A stretch of DNA of 64,000 nt from Paulinella micropora (GCA_019918135.1 WBZZ01003322.1:1-64000); one strand, 5' to 3'. Positions 18,624 through 26,500 are shown, counted from the stretch's first letter. The notes: generated by a model from the sequence alone, not told the origin. Made by a program: numbers and translations.

Positions 18624-20668
18624 GGACACCGTGATAGCCCAGTGGTCAAGTTCTACCATCTGGGCCCTGTCGCCAGTTCGATTCCCGTCGGTGCCACCAG
18701 TATTTTCATTGAACATACCGGCCCGTCTGGAAGTGTTGGAACTGCCCTTGCGGGGGTGTCATTAGAGCTTATCGTCAATTCTTCGTACTCCCCTCACGGG
18801 TGAGACGATGGAGGCGCATGTGCAGAAATGCATCAGCCATTGACAGAGAAGCACTATTATTATTACTATTATTATTATTATTATTATTTTGGCACCGTGA
18901 TATCCCAGTGGTCAAGGTCAATACCATCTGGGACCTATCGCCAGTTCGATTCCCGTCGGTGCCAGTATTTTCAAAGAATGTTTTCTTTGAAGGTATTGGT
19001 CTGTCTGGAAGGCTTGGAGCTGACGGGTGAGACGATGGAGGCCCCTGTGCAGATTGCATCCGCCATCGACAGAGAAGCACTATCATTATTATGATTCTCT
19101 TTCTTTTTTTCCTCTCTTTTTTTTGTGTTGCTCGAGTGTGTTGTGGACAGTGGTTGTGGACAGAAGAGCGGGGTGGTGGTGCTGGTGGTGTGTCTGTGTG
19201 TGTATGCCCCCCCCCCCTTTTTTTTCCCATGGTTCTCTTTCTTTTTCTTCTTTTTTTGTGTTGTTCAAGGTTGTGGAGAGAATAGTGAGGTGGTGGTGGT
19301 GGTGTTGGGGGGGGGGGGGGTCCGTTTTCACTGGTTCGGTGCTCACAGGGTCTGGTGTGTGGTTGTGTGTGTTGAAGGCGAGATATGGATGCAATCAACC
19401 TGACCGAAGAGGGCATGCGACAGGGTGTGGCAGACTGCGATGTCTTCATTCTGTTCCTGACCAATGGAGTGCTGTCCAGACCCTACTGCCTGAAAGAGAT
19501 CAAGTGGGCGTTGGAGTTTGGCAAGCCCTTTATAGTGGTAACGGAGACCGACTTGCGGTTCTTTCCCTTCGACTGGCTGCGGTTCGAGCGAGACCTGCTG
19601 GAAAAACTCGAGGCAGGAGCATGGGGATATTCCAAAAACCTCGGCTCTTCATTTGAAAAAGGCAGCCACGAGTTCAGGATCGTGTTCGATGCGGTGAAGG
19701 AGCAATGGGACAGCAAGAGGTTCATCCCATTCCGCAGGCGAGACTTCGAGGTCAAGGCCATGGTACGAGAAATCATCACGCGAGCGGGTCAAGAAGGCTG
19801 TGCTTGGGGTAAGCGATTGCCTCCCAAGCCAAAGCAGCAACCCTTCCTAAGCCTTGAGCTTGCGCCACGCGAAACAGACTTGCCAGTCTACTGGCAAGCT
19901 TCTCGTCAGCACCCCTCACCTTCCACTCCAAAGTCTGATATTAAGAAATCCTCGGCTGCGGACTCAAGGTCAAAAGCTCTCTCTCCCACCTCGGGCATGG
20001 AAGCAAAGCAAGGAGACGCTCCAGTGCGACGGTGGCCAATCACCTTTGTCATTTGCAATCGTGATTGCCAGCTTGGCAAGGATATGTGCCAGGAGCTGCT
20101 GTTGGCTATGGAGGAGCGGTACCCGGACCTGAAGTTCGTAACCAGCGACGAAGCGACAGTACCCGCCGCCTTGAGAGAGGCGGAGCGCGTGGTGGTGTTG
20201 CTGACGGCCGGCATTCTCAAGGAAGGCTCCAGCTGCATGACACACTTACGCTACGCAGTGGAGAAAGGTCTGCCGATGTACACACTGTACAGCGAGAAGC
20301 AACAGGATGGCTGGGAAATGAAGGGACCTGGAGGAGAAACTTGGAAAGTTTTGTATAATGCAAGTGCAAGTGATGTGGACAGTTCCTTGGCACACAAGAA
20401 AGTCACGAGTGCAAAGCCCCTGTTTTCGAACGAGAGCAAGCAGCAAAGCTGGGATTTCGGGAGCGACGAATGCAAACAGGCACCCCGAGAGGTGATGGAA
20501 GTAGTGGGTTCTCTGGAAGCAATGATTTACAGGCCGCTATCGGTAAGTCCAGGAAATAAGTCCAGGATCCGGAAATTCGAGTCTGACGCCATGTGCGACG
20601 AGCTGCTCGCCCGCATGGCAAGACCGTTCTTCGTTAGAACTAGCAAGGTCACCAATTCGATTTATTAA
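9575..20668 (+). CDS. Multi-exon host gene: LRR array - protein kinase - TIR - degenerate TIR-like receptor protein
   Basis: The proposed gene starts at the ATG at 9575 (MNRNKKFTVGLAYFYGKPES) and ends at the TAA at 20666-20668. Exons: 9575-9721, 9843-9926 (first LRR), seven internal LRR exons (described with the cassettes), 14436-14531 (last LRR), kinase exons between 14718 and 16671, a kinase/TIR exon 16774-17405, and a final exon 19378-20668. Splice borders are GT-AG and LRR exons are all phase 0. LRRs of the ribonuclease-inhibitor/NLR type bind ligands; the kinase and TIR parts would signal inside the cell. No signal peptide or membrane segment is seen, so it is probably cytosolic, like an NLR. 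An innate immune receptor is the best guess, inferred from domains. The kinase N-lobe exons do not all agree in frame. A strong donor (GTAAGT) at 20542 suggests an alternative 3' end. Confidence 0.7.
9843..9926 (+). CDS. First LRR exon (N-terminal cap repeat), single-faced
   Basis: Acceptor AATAG before 9843 and donor GTCACA after 9926. The 28-residue exon reads ANYEGKSLDLSSKNLGDFGA then SAVARGLQ, a divergent RI-type repeat suited to cap the array. Unlike the internal LRR exons it has no antisense partner. Confidence 0.7.
9927..11950 (+). other. Intron between cap LRR and the LRR array, full of repeats
   Basis: This 2-kb intron holds CT microsatellites (about 10068-10217 and 10420-10479), a near-perfect tandem duplication (from about 11037), and the split arms of one array hairpin (TGCTACCC at 10993-11000, GGTAGCA at 11875-11881). 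No coding exon is seen in it. Confidence 0.65.
11037..11560 (+). repeat. Tandem repeat, period about 240-248 bp, two full copies and part of a third
   Basis: Unit starts GGGAAATCACACGTTTTT near 11038, again near 11286 and again near 11526. The first two copies share blocks such as AAAATGGCACTTGTTAGGTG and CTATATAATATAG with only a few differences. A further block (GGGAAAAGGACAATAATCGG) found left of the first copy recurs right of the third start, so the true unit is longer and partly deleted. Function unknown. Confidence 0.8.
11951..12128. CDS. LRR exon cassette 1 (sense exon plus antisense exon)
   Basis: Sense LRR exon 11951-12034 (28 aa, VNTALQVLNLYDNNIRPEG...), acceptor TTTAG, donor GTACCT. 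The four bases GTAC (12035-12038) follow. The antisense exon 12039-12128 (30 aa, ENKECKLEKLDISSNSIGAE...) ends, read on the - strand, at the same GTAC as its own donor and starts after a CACAG acceptor. Both faces are open and fit the RI-type LRR pattern LxxLxLxxNxIGxxGAxxIAxAL. V-class on the sense face, E-class on the antisense face. Confidence 0.85.
12211..12382. CDS. LRR exon cassette 2
   Basis: Sense exon 12211-12294 (28 aa, VNSTLTTLGIGDNGIGSQG...), acceptor TTTAG. Shared donor core GTAC at 12295-12298. Antisense exon 12299-12382 (28 aa, MNASLRELNMRYNNIGTEG...) with a GCATGCAG acceptor on the - strand. Both are open. Both faces are of the 84-base class; the antisense one belongs to the LREL...GEALK subgroup shared with cassettes 3 and 7. 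Confidence 0.85.
12455..12626. CDS. LRR exon cassette 3
   Basis: Sense exon 12455-12538 (28 aa, VNTTLTHLLLYNNNIGPEG...), acceptor TTTAG, donor GTACCT. Shared GTAC at 12539-12542. Antisense exon 12543-12626 (28 aa, VNQTLRELNLSYNRIGDDG...), acceptor CATAG on the - strand. Both exons are exactly 84 bases, phase 0 and open. Confidence 0.87.
12737..12938. CDS. LRR exon cassette 4 (swapped class order)
   Basis: Sense exon 12737-12826 (30 aa, GNEDSKLTSLNIGGNSIGPG...), acceptor ATGCAG, donor GTAAGAC. The spacer is 7 bases (GTAAGAC, 12827-12833); read on the - strand it is GTCTTAC, again a donor. Antisense exon 12834-12938 (35 aa, VNTSLTKLDVSARWGAKSEE...), acceptor GTGTAG, with a 7-residue in-frame insertion. 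The 30-residue class is here on the sense face and the VN class on the antisense face, opposite to cassettes 1 and 5. Confidence 0.82.
13042..13080 (+). pseudogene. Remnant of an LRR exon start
   Basis: After a GTGTAG acceptor the + strand reads VNPTLTLTGLNLTN, like the first half of a sense LRR exon, but the rest of the repeat is missing and a good exon (cassette 5) starts 28 bases further on. Probably a broken duplicate. Confidence 0.45.
13108..13283. CDS. LRR exon cassette 5 (antisense face decayed)
   Basis: Sense exon 13108-13191 (28 aa, VNNTVQTLNLYDNNIGPDG...), acceptor TTGCAG, donor GTACCT. Shared GTAC at 13192-13195. The antisense exon 13196-13283 is E-class (ENKECKLQTLDI at its start, NDIGPEGAAAIANMLK at its end) but 88 instead of 90 bases, so its frame shifts in the middle. 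Its splice sites (GACAG acceptor, GT donor) are kept. Confidence 0.85.
13363..13543. CDS. LRR exon cassette 6 (swapped class order, antisense face decayed)
   Basis: Sense exon 13363-13452 is E-class (30 aa, ENKECKLQTLDILYNRIGDA...), acceptor GCACAG, donor GTCTGAC. The spacer is 7 bases (13453-13459). Antisense exon 13460-13543 is V-class (VNNTLQTLNLEANRI, then SQGAEHIAKALK) and has a TGA where the conserved Gly after NRI belongs. Its start matches the sense exon of cassette 5 and its sense exon matches the antisense exon of cassette 5, so cassettes 5 and 6 look like opposite orientations of one unit. Confidence 0.85.
13671..13733 (+). repeat. GA-rich microsatellite in LRR intron
   Basis: GAGAGA runs broken by a short G-rich segment. 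It lies between the hairpin after cassette 6 and the sense exon of cassette 7. Confidence 0.8.
13772..13943. CDS. LRR exon cassette 7
   Basis: Sense exon 13772-13855 (28 aa, VNKSLKELSLWNNGIGPEG...), acceptor CTTAG, donor GTACCT. Shared GTAC at 13856-13859. Antisense exon 13860-13943 (28 aa, VNKTLREINLEWNRIGDAG...), acceptor TGTAG on the - strand. Both faces are open and 84 bases long. Confidence 0.87.
14066..14160 (-). pseudogene. LRR exon cassette 8: antisense face only
   Basis: GTAC at 14066-14069 is followed by an E-class antisense exon at 14070-14160 (KQFKLET near the start, NNVGPEGAVAVAAMLK at the end, read on the - strand) with a GACAG acceptor and GT donor. It is 91 bases and changes frame. 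The sense partner expected to its left is absent. Confidence 0.75.
14436..14531 (+). CDS. Last LRR exon (C-terminal cap), single-faced
   Basis: Acceptor ATTAG, donor GTCTAA. Encodes VNTSLENVDIKDNELEPAQE then KEVTEASERQFK, 32 residues: an LRR that turns into a charged helix. Like the first LRR exon it has no antisense partner. Confidence 0.75.
14543..14590 (+). repeat. Poly-T tract in intron
   Basis: A run of 48 T residues shortly after the last LRR exon, in the intron before the kinase exons. Probably a long pyrimidine tract or the tail of an element inserted in reverse. Confidence 0.85.
14718..16671 (+). CDS. Kinase-domain exons of the LRR gene (linker, N-lobe, catalytic loop)
   Basis: Likely exons: 14718-14883 (LNRLWKETFNTLTNG..., helical linker), 15085-15183 (DGLLKAFDIIDKDPGK...), 15397-15559, 15629-15742 (VYLAEDLK, then TKVALKVI with the ATP-binding Lys), a region around 15827-15970, a hinge-like exon from 16081 (LVVGLVRSHKEDMCLVMPAA), 16284-16415 ending in HGDLK, and 16513-16671 starting PRNVV. 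HGDLKPRN is the catalytic loop, LVDFDAA replaces the usual DFG, and FAPPELA is the APE motif. The glycine-rich loop reads LGLSLAIGYTKVYLAED in a frame that differs from the start of its exon, and the 15.8-16.2 kb exons also do not all join in frame. This means indels, unseen small introns, or decay. The catalytic residues visible suggest an active or recently active kinase. Confidence 0.65.
16774..17405 (+). CDS. Exon with kinase C-lobe and start of TIR domain
   Basis: Acceptor GCACAG at 16773, donor GTACCG after 17405, phase 2. It contains FDIFSFGVILYELCTG (kinase subdomain IX), a C-lobe with LIWWCLQEDPELRPTLKQVL (subdomain XI with the conserved Arg), then a charged linker and RIHFFLSHMQAEA plus LAAALKSYGAAVW, the first strand and helix of a TIR domain. 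The next exon completes the TIR in frame across the junction tryptophan. Confidence 0.8.
17560..18075 (+). mobile_element. SINE-like element A with TAT-repeat tail
   Basis: About 470 bases of unique sequence between two TAT repeats. Its 3' part (GATGGAGGCGCATG, then CTCAGCCATGACAGA) resembles the 3' ends of the tRNA-headed SINEs further right, followed by the same (TAT)n tail. The 5' part is not clearly tRNA-like. Probably a longer relative or a LINE end that shares the tail. Confidence 0.5.
18076..18313 (+). mobile_element. SINE-like element B with TAT-repeat tail
   Basis: About 170 bases between TAT repeats; the 3' end (ATGGAGGACTGGATGCACATG, then GGCTCAGCAATTGGCAGA) is a diverged form of the shared 3' module, then (TAT)n. 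The 5' end seems truncated. Confidence 0.45.
18314..18623 (+). mobile_element. tRNA-derived SINE, copy 1
   Basis: The head GGACACCGTGATAGCCCAGTGG contains an A box (TAGCCCAGTGG) and about 35 bases later a B box (GTTCGATTCCC); the ends (GGCACCG in copy 3, CGGTGCC here) can pair like an acceptor stem. The body carries a short internal duplication (ATTTTCATTGAACATACCGG twice), then the shared 3' module (GATGGAGGCGCATG, CAGCCATTGACAGA) and a (TAT)n tail. RNA polymerase III SINE structure. Confidence 0.8.
18624..18890 (+). mobile_element. tRNA-derived SINE, copy 2
   Basis: Nearly identical to copy 1 apart from the internal duplication, with the same A and B boxes and 3' module, and a (TAT)n tail. 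Inserted at the end of the tail of copy 1. Confidence 0.8.
18891..19092 (+). mobile_element. tRNA-derived SINE, copy 3 (diverged)
   Basis: Head GGCACCGTGATATCCCAGTGG with a B box (GTTCGATTCCC) and acceptor-stem complement CGGTGCC. It is shorter in the body than copies 1 and 2 and diverged, but ends with GATGGAGGCCCCTGTGCAG and GCCATCGACAGAGAAGCAC, then a short ATTATT tail. Oldest of the three by divergence. Confidence 0.75.
19378..20668 (+). CDS. Last exon: rest of TIR domain, linker, second TIR-like domain
   Basis: The exon completes the first TIR domain: RDMDAINLTEEGMRQGVADC, then VFILFLTNGVLSRPYCLKEI, where the Glu of CLKEI sits at the position of the catalytic Glu of NADase TIRs, then KWALEFGKPFIVV. 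After a helical part and a proline/serine-rich linker comes a second fold of the same shape: ITFVICNRDCQLGKDMCQEL, VPAALREAERVVVLLTAGIL, then SSCMTHLRYAVEKGLPMYTL. Here the Glu position is His/Leu, so this copy is likely non-catalytic and structural. The frame ends at TAA. A strong donor at 20542 could splice off the last 42 codons. Confidence 0.75.
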
Positions 20669-20875
20669 TTTAGTCCACACTCCCTCCGCCAGACACGGCC
20701 AGATGTACGGATATGTGTGTATGTGTGCATGTATGTAATATATTGAGCCACCTATAGCTACCTGCCCTGTGCAATATTAGTGGTCTACAACGATTTCATA
20801 TGTTTAAAAAGTGTAGGTTTGCATAGATGCATGTGTCGTGGAAATTTCTGTACACATCATACTTTATACTACGTA

Positions 20876-20881
20876 AATAAA
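20876..20881 (+). terminator. Candidate polyadenylation signal AATAAA of the LRR-kinase-TIR gene
   Basis: AATAAA lies about 210 bases after the stop codon in an AT-rich 3' region. No other good signal lies between the stop and this site. Confidence 0.5.
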
Positions 20882-21128
20882 AAACATGCGCGCGCGCGGC
20901 TCGCTTAGGCGTGTCCACTGTGCGAGGCTACCTAAGAGTTTTTTTGCTTGTTTATGTATGTGCGTGTGCCCGCTTCGCCTGGTGTCAGGTGGCGACGGTA
21001 TCTATGTGTTCAACAATTTACATGTTACCTGTACAGTCCAAGTACTCTAAGACTTGACGCTTGTCTGTCTGTGGTCTTGTCAGCGGGTTGTGCTGCGAGG
21101 CCACGCAAGCACACGCGCAAGCTGGCTT

Positions 21129-21180
<52 letters not shown>

Positions 21181-21430
21181 ATGTCTATCTGCCTGTCTGT
21201 CTGTCTGTCTGTCGTGATGTACCTGTCTCAGCTCTATATCGATATCCGCTTCGTTAACTAGCTCCTGGCCGCACAGCTGTGGTTGATGTGTATGCTTGTT
21301 GTGCTAGGAGGCCTCCGCTGCTGCCCCTTCCCTCTCCGACGCCTCTCTATCGCTTTCTGCCTCTTCTACTTCAACTTCTGCCTCCTCCACCTAAACTCCT
21401 GCCTCCTCCACCTAAACTCCTGCCTCCTCC
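20882..21430. repeat. Intergenic stretch with CTAT/CTGT microsatellites
   Basis: No gene is seen. A (CTAT)n run occupies about 21128-21188, continuing into (CTGT)n to about 21213. Short C-rich direct repeats (CCTCCACCTAAACTCCTG) precede the next ORF at 21385-21425. Confidence 0.75.
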
Positions 21431-21748
21431 ATGGAGAAGGTGAAAGAGCAAGAAAAGAAGGCGAGAGAGGGAGCAGAAGCCAGCCTAGAGGCCGAGAAAA
21501 AGGCGAGGGAAGAAGCAGAAGCCAAGCTGGAGGCGCTGCAGGCGGAGTTGCAGCGCATGCGGCAGGAACTGGCTCAGGCCCTAGGCGAGCGCAGCCTTTC
21601 TCGTCCTCATACCCCTCCTCGTCCCTCGTCGCGACCTGGCTCTACCGCCTCATCTACCGCATCCACTGCCTCCCCTGCCTTCTCGCGATCGGACTCAACC
21701 GGAGAACCATCGGCTGTACCTGAGAACCAGATTGGATTGAAATCTTGA
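21431..21748 (+). CDS. Small coiled-coil protein with Ser/Pro-rich tail, hypothetical
   Basis: Open frame of 105 residues from ATG at 21431. The first half is an Ala/Glu/Lys coiled coil with two repeats of about 14 residues (EKKAREGAEASLEA, EKKAREEAEAKLEA) and then LQAELQRMRQELAQAL. The second half is Ser/Pro/Thr-rich. It may be a stand-alone gene or the last exon of a longer gene. I do not recognise a family. Confidence 0.4.
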   Translation: MEKVKEQEKKAREGAEASLEAEKKAREEAEAKLEALQAELQRMRQELAQALGERSLSRPHTPPRPSSRPGSTASSTASTASPAFSRSDSTGEPSAVPENQIGLKS

Positions 21749-21821
21749 TGGAGTGAATCCCCAGAGAAGCTTGACAAAATGTCTTTACAAAAAAAAAAAA
21801 AAGAATCACAGGTCACAGTTT

Positions 21822-22168
21822 CCGGTGAATTTCGCGACAAGCGCACCCGGTGCCGGAATTTACGGACGCTTTTGTTTTGCCGCAATTTGCGGCATACCAA
21901 GAAATTTTTTTTTGGTGAAGGACATTTCGGCAATTGCAAATTAGCTACAGAAAAATTTTGGGGAAAGACTGGGGGGAGGGGAATTTTTTGCACATTTAAT
22001 TTTTTTCCCCGCCCGCCTTTCTTTCCACAAAATTTTTCTTGACCTAATTTGCAATTGCCGAAATGTCCTTTACAAAATTTTTTTTTCACTAGTTTCAATT
22101 TTCCGGCGAATTTCGCGACAAGTGCCACTGGTGCCGGAATTTACGGACACTTTTGTTTGTTTTGCCGC
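21822..22168. repeat. Composite repeat: direct repeats flanking an inverted repeat
   Basis: A block of about 65 bases (GAATTTCGCGACAAG, then GGTGCCGGAATTTACGGAC) occurs at about 21822-21882 and again at about 22101-22168. Between them an inverted repeat pairs GGACATTTCGGCAATTGCAA (about 21919) with TTGCAATTGCCGAAATGTCC (about 22050). The layout suggests a small non-autonomous element or a fold-back structure. Confidence 0.7.
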
Positions 22169-22360
22169 GAAGCCGGAAACGCCGGTGTTTTGGCATGCGT
22201 CACCGGTGCAATTAGAGGCGTGAGAGCCAGATTCTTTAATAGTTGCCGATATCCGCAACAAGGTCTGTGTAGACAGTACGTGCTTGTTTTCTTTAGATTT
22301 CTTTCTAATTTAGATGTAAGAAGTCGGGCGGGTTAGGTGCGTAGGAAACATAATCAGTAT

Positions 22361-22860
22361 TCAAAGCCGAGCGTGCGTCGTCTTGATTTGTTCTGAGTTG
22401 TTTCGCAGCACTAGAAGTAATATACTGTCCTGAGGTAAGCCTGTTTCGTCTTGGATTTCTGGGAGCCACACTCCTTCGCTTAATTCTTTTTGCCTCAGTC
22501 TCGATATATCTGGCGCAGGACTTCCTTTCGCATCTTCCAAAGACCAGAGGCTATTTCTTCCACTAGTAACGTTCCGATTGCTCTTGAACGCACCAAGCAG
22601 TGCCACACTAATAAAAGCCGATATAAACTGTTCGACGTCGCCTTTTGAAATTCCATTTGGTAGATTATCAGTGTTGTTATCGACGATGTCGATTGTAAAC
22701 GAGAGTTGGTTACTTTTTAGCTCAAAGAGCTTGCATGCTGACGAGAGCGGGCACAGCCACGAAACGCTATCGTAACATTTATATATATTGACGTCATTAA
22801 AACGTTTGTTTTGCAGGTAAAGCAGTGCCTGCATACAGGGCCCCCTGCAACAGAATTCTT
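22361..22860 (-). pseudogene. C-terminal part of a kinase-like gene, cut off by the copia insertion
   Basis: Open coding-like stretch on the - strand (CYDSVSWLCPLSSACKLFEL, then FTIDIVDNNTDNLPNG, GDVEQFISAFISVALLGAF). It ends exactly at the left border of the LTR element. Its other part lies on the far side of the element at 31190-32179 in the same orientation. The two edges share the 5-base target duplication TTCTT. No family is recognisable in this part alone. Confidence 0.6.
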
Positions 22861-23263
22861 AGTAAGTATACTAGTAGACATTGTCTCCGGATACTTGAAT
22901 AATCGTTCAAGTTGCGCTGAGGCACTTTGATCAAAGGTTGAAAGGAAAATAATGAATTTAATCCGAATAGTTAGAAACCAGTGACTGTAACTCATCAGAT
23001 TTACAATAAATTTCTAATGAAATAAATACCACAAATTTATACACTGATCTTGTGGTCAGAAATTCAAGTGACGATTCAGTATGGGCCAACCTTATATTAA
23101 TTGGTAACTGATTATGAATAACGGTAGTAATATCGTAACGAATAATAACTATGATGGGCAAATATATAAATGGTAATGAATATGATCCTGTCACATAGAA
23201 ATGTTATGTCGTGAAATTGACCATAAAAGGTAACAATATATTTAGTAAATATTATTGCTTACT
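22861..23263 (-). repeat. Left LTR (3' LTR) of the copia element
   Basis: 403 bases, starting AGTAAGTATAC and ending ATTGCTTACT on the + strand, repeated at 30794-31189 with a handful of substitutions and two short indels. The termini form a short inverted repeat AGTAAG/CTTACT instead of the usual TG/CA. A purine tract (GAGGGGGAG on the - strand, 23264-23272) lies directly inside it, as expected for second-strand priming. Confidence 0.93.
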
Positions 23264-23592
23264 CTCCCCCTCGGCATAACATGTATATGTAGATGTATTA
23301 TATTATTGAGATGATTGGCCATATGAAATTATATGTAAATAAGCGACTTATAATGATGAAGTATGATACATGTTAATGTTACATTAACACCAAAAATGAA
23401 ACAAATATAAGTCGATTTGTGCATCAAAGGATGCAGGTCATTGCAGCGGTGTAGCAAGTCTGTTGAATAAATTCATCATTAGTGTCTCAAAGATCGAAAC
23501 GCATTAAGCGTTAAAATTTGGCAGAGCGTCCTTAAGTAATACTGTGAATTGCGTGACTAGCTCTAAGAAGCGCGGCGTCGGTAATGACTTCG

Positions 23593-26500
23593 TTACATAT
23601 CCGCCAGGTTGTACTTTGTCGAAACATGTCGAACGATTACTTCGCCAGCCCGTACTCGTTCTACGACGTAATTGTGTTTGAGCGCCAAGTGGCGTGTGCG
23701 ATCGGTGGCCATGCCGTTCGTCGCGTTCAGGACCGCCCCCCGGTTGTCGTTGTTGATAGTCGACGGCGTCGGCAACGGAATTTCAACATCCTTAAACATG
23801 TGCAAAATTGCGATTGCGGTTCGGCATGTCGTCGAGTTGGCGATCGTCTCGGCGTCCTGAGTCGAAAGCGCGACTGTAGTTTGGCGCTTCGAACTCCATG
23901 CTATGGGGCCGGTCGTCATATGTAGTTGGCCAGTTCGCGATCGTCGCGTGTACTCGCACCCCCCCAGGTTGCTATCGGAATACGAGATGAGCTCGAAGTT
24001 GCGAGTTCGAAATGGGAAAAAAATTCCCCTAGGCGTTCGTAGAAATCTGAGGATGCGAGCTATCGCTGAGTACGCCACGTCAGGCTTTTTTGAAGCGAGT
24101 ACTGCTGCGTGATTCACTGCATAGGTGATCGCCGGTTGAGTTTGAGTCGCAGGCCAGAGAAGGGCGCCAAGCAAGCGAGGTAGCGAAAAACGCCGAAGCA
24201 TAGCTTCTTTGCTGGCTGGGGGAGGGTCAGTCGTCGCTGTAGGGGTGACCACTGGCTTGGCTTCGTGGAAGTTGAAGTCCCTGAGCATACCCTTAATGTA
24301 TTCATGCTGATGTATGACTATGCCCTCTGAAGTCTTAACAAATTGCAGACCACAAAATGTTTTTACCTGTCCTAGGTCCTTCACTCTAAATGAATGTTTC
24401 AATGTAGTGAATAAGGTATCATGCTCGTCTTTGTTCTTGTGAAAAACGAGCAAGTCATTAGTGCGTAGGAGCAGATAGGTGGGTAGTTTTGGTTTGCTTG
24501 TGACTAGAGGCATGAAGAAAATGCATGGGTCTAATGTGGACTGTTTGTATCCTATACTTCTTATTTTTGAAGACACATGGTCGAACCACCTTCGCCCTGC
24601 CTGAGGTGTCCCATAAAGTGCCTTTTTCAATAATAGGATCATTGAAGGGTCACTTTTATGTTCGTACCCCTTAGGCGGATAGGCGAAGGCAATGTCTTTC
24701 ATGTCTGCATGGGAATAGGCTTGTGAGAAATCAAGGTGAGAGATCATGAGGTCATTGTATGCAGCATACGAGACTAGTAGTAATAGAAACATGGGTTGGG
24801 CGGTGGGGGAAGAACATTCATATGGACTGTAATGAACGTATTCTTTCATTCTATTCCCTAATGTTACTAGTCGTGATTTATATTTCTCCTGTCCTGTGGA
24901 TTCATCTGTCTTGATTGCATCGACAAACGTTGTGTGGACAGGAGGTATGTTCGCTGCTATTGCTGCGGCCCGAGGTACCCATTGCAGTGCTTTGCATTCG
25001 AATAATCCTTGTAACTCGGCCAGCTGAGCAGTGTGTACCTGTCGGTGTGACTTTATAGTTTTTTGTGGGATATGTAGCACTCTTGTGAACAACGAATAGC
25101 TGTCCTGTCCTAAGGCCTCCTCCTCCTCCCCCTCAAACTCACGAACAAAAATCATGTGTGCTGTGTGAGTGGGGTGGTTTGCTGGTGTTTGTTTTCTAAG
25201 TCTGGATCCAGCAACTATGTTTGTTGATGTTATTGCTGCACCATCCCATGTTTGTGGTATGCCCTTGTTGCTACTCCATCTGTCTGGTAGAGGGAATTGG
25301 GGTGCAGATGAGGAGTGATGAGTTTGGTTTGATGTCGTTTTGTTTTGTTGGACTGTGTGCCGAGGTGTTGTTTCTGCCTTTTTCTCTTGTGCAACCGCTG
25401 TTGTGGGAGTGGGAGCAAGTGCATTGGGTGGGGGAAGGAGTGAGCCAAAATATGGGTTAGGTTGCACGTATAGGCTTGAGGTGTTCTCGGCGATATGTGG
25501 AGTTGTTGTGTCATCGTCCAGTGTGTCTTGTGAGGAAAGTGGCAGTCGGTTTGTTGGCCACCAGCCACTGGGTGTGTTGGAGTTGTGAAATTGTGGCAGT
25601 TGGTCCTCTTTTTCCACTGGACTGACTGGGTAGTTGGTATGATGGTGGTAGGAGACGACGTAGAGTATGTCATGTTGTGCGACACTAGTAGTGGTTGCCA
25701 AGGTTGTATGGGTACCTTACAGGTGTAGCCACGAGTCATTGTATCAAAACGCACAGTGCGTTTTTCTACTGTAGCTGTCTGTCTGGTGTCACGAACGAGA
25801 ATTTTATAGACTCGACGAAATATGTTGTAACCAATGAGAGTACCTGGCACGGCGACAGGCTGTGCTTTCGTCGTTTCCATTTTAACCCAGGCGAGGCATC
25901 CGAAAGGTTGCACGAATGATTGTACAGGTTTACGGCCCATAAGCAATTTCCAGGGGGATTTGCCTTTGTCCTTGCCTCTGCAAAGTGGTGTAACCATTCG
26001 GATGGCTAGTGTTGCTTTATGTGTGTCCTCCCAGAATGTATTAGGCAGGCCTGCGTCTAACTGTGCTGCTAGTGCGCGTGTGTCGTCTGTCCTGTTCATT
26101 CTTTCAGCAAAGGGGTTCATGTTTGGCTCGTTTCGTGTGGTGGTCTTGAGGATGATGCCGTGTTGGTCTGTGTATTCCTTTAGTGTCTTAGAAACAAACT
26201 CGCCATCTGCTCTTATCTGCTTAAGCTTATTGCCTGACTGTCGTTCAAAGAAAACAAATATGCGTATTAGATGTGGCATGTAGAGCTTGGCTTCACGGGT
26301 AGGTGTGTAGAGCACAAGCAAACTTAGAACGAGAACAAGTTACTCCCCCTCGATAATAGTTACCGAATCTTGACTTTACGGGGAATGGGCCGCTGAAATC
26401 TATGTTTAGTGCTTCACCTTGCTTATATTATAGGTCTAGATAGTTTCCTCTGTTTAGTGCTTCACCTTGCTTATATTATAGGTCTAGATAGTTTCCTCTG

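Larger units (their letters stand above)
17406..19377 (+). other. Intron carrying a train of SINE-like elements
   Basis: Begins with GTACCG and ends with TTGAAG. It is almost wholly made of repeats: TAT microsatellites at about 17510-17559, 18031-18075, 18246-18313, 18582-18623 and 18855-18890, each following one repeat element and preceding the next, then a T- and G-rich part to 19377. Confidence 0.8.

Noticed and set aside
18143-18803. Poly-Tyr, poly-Ile and poly-Leu frames
   Set aside because: Translation of the TAT repeats between SINE copies.
18314-18965. Three tRNA genes
   Set aside because: A and B boxes and an acceptor-like stem are present, but the anticodon and T stems do not pair well and each copy continues into a shared non-tRNA body and a TAT tail, so these are SINE heads.
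23584-26283. Plus-strand ORFs across the copia element
   Set aside because: Shadows of the pol reading frame on the - strand.
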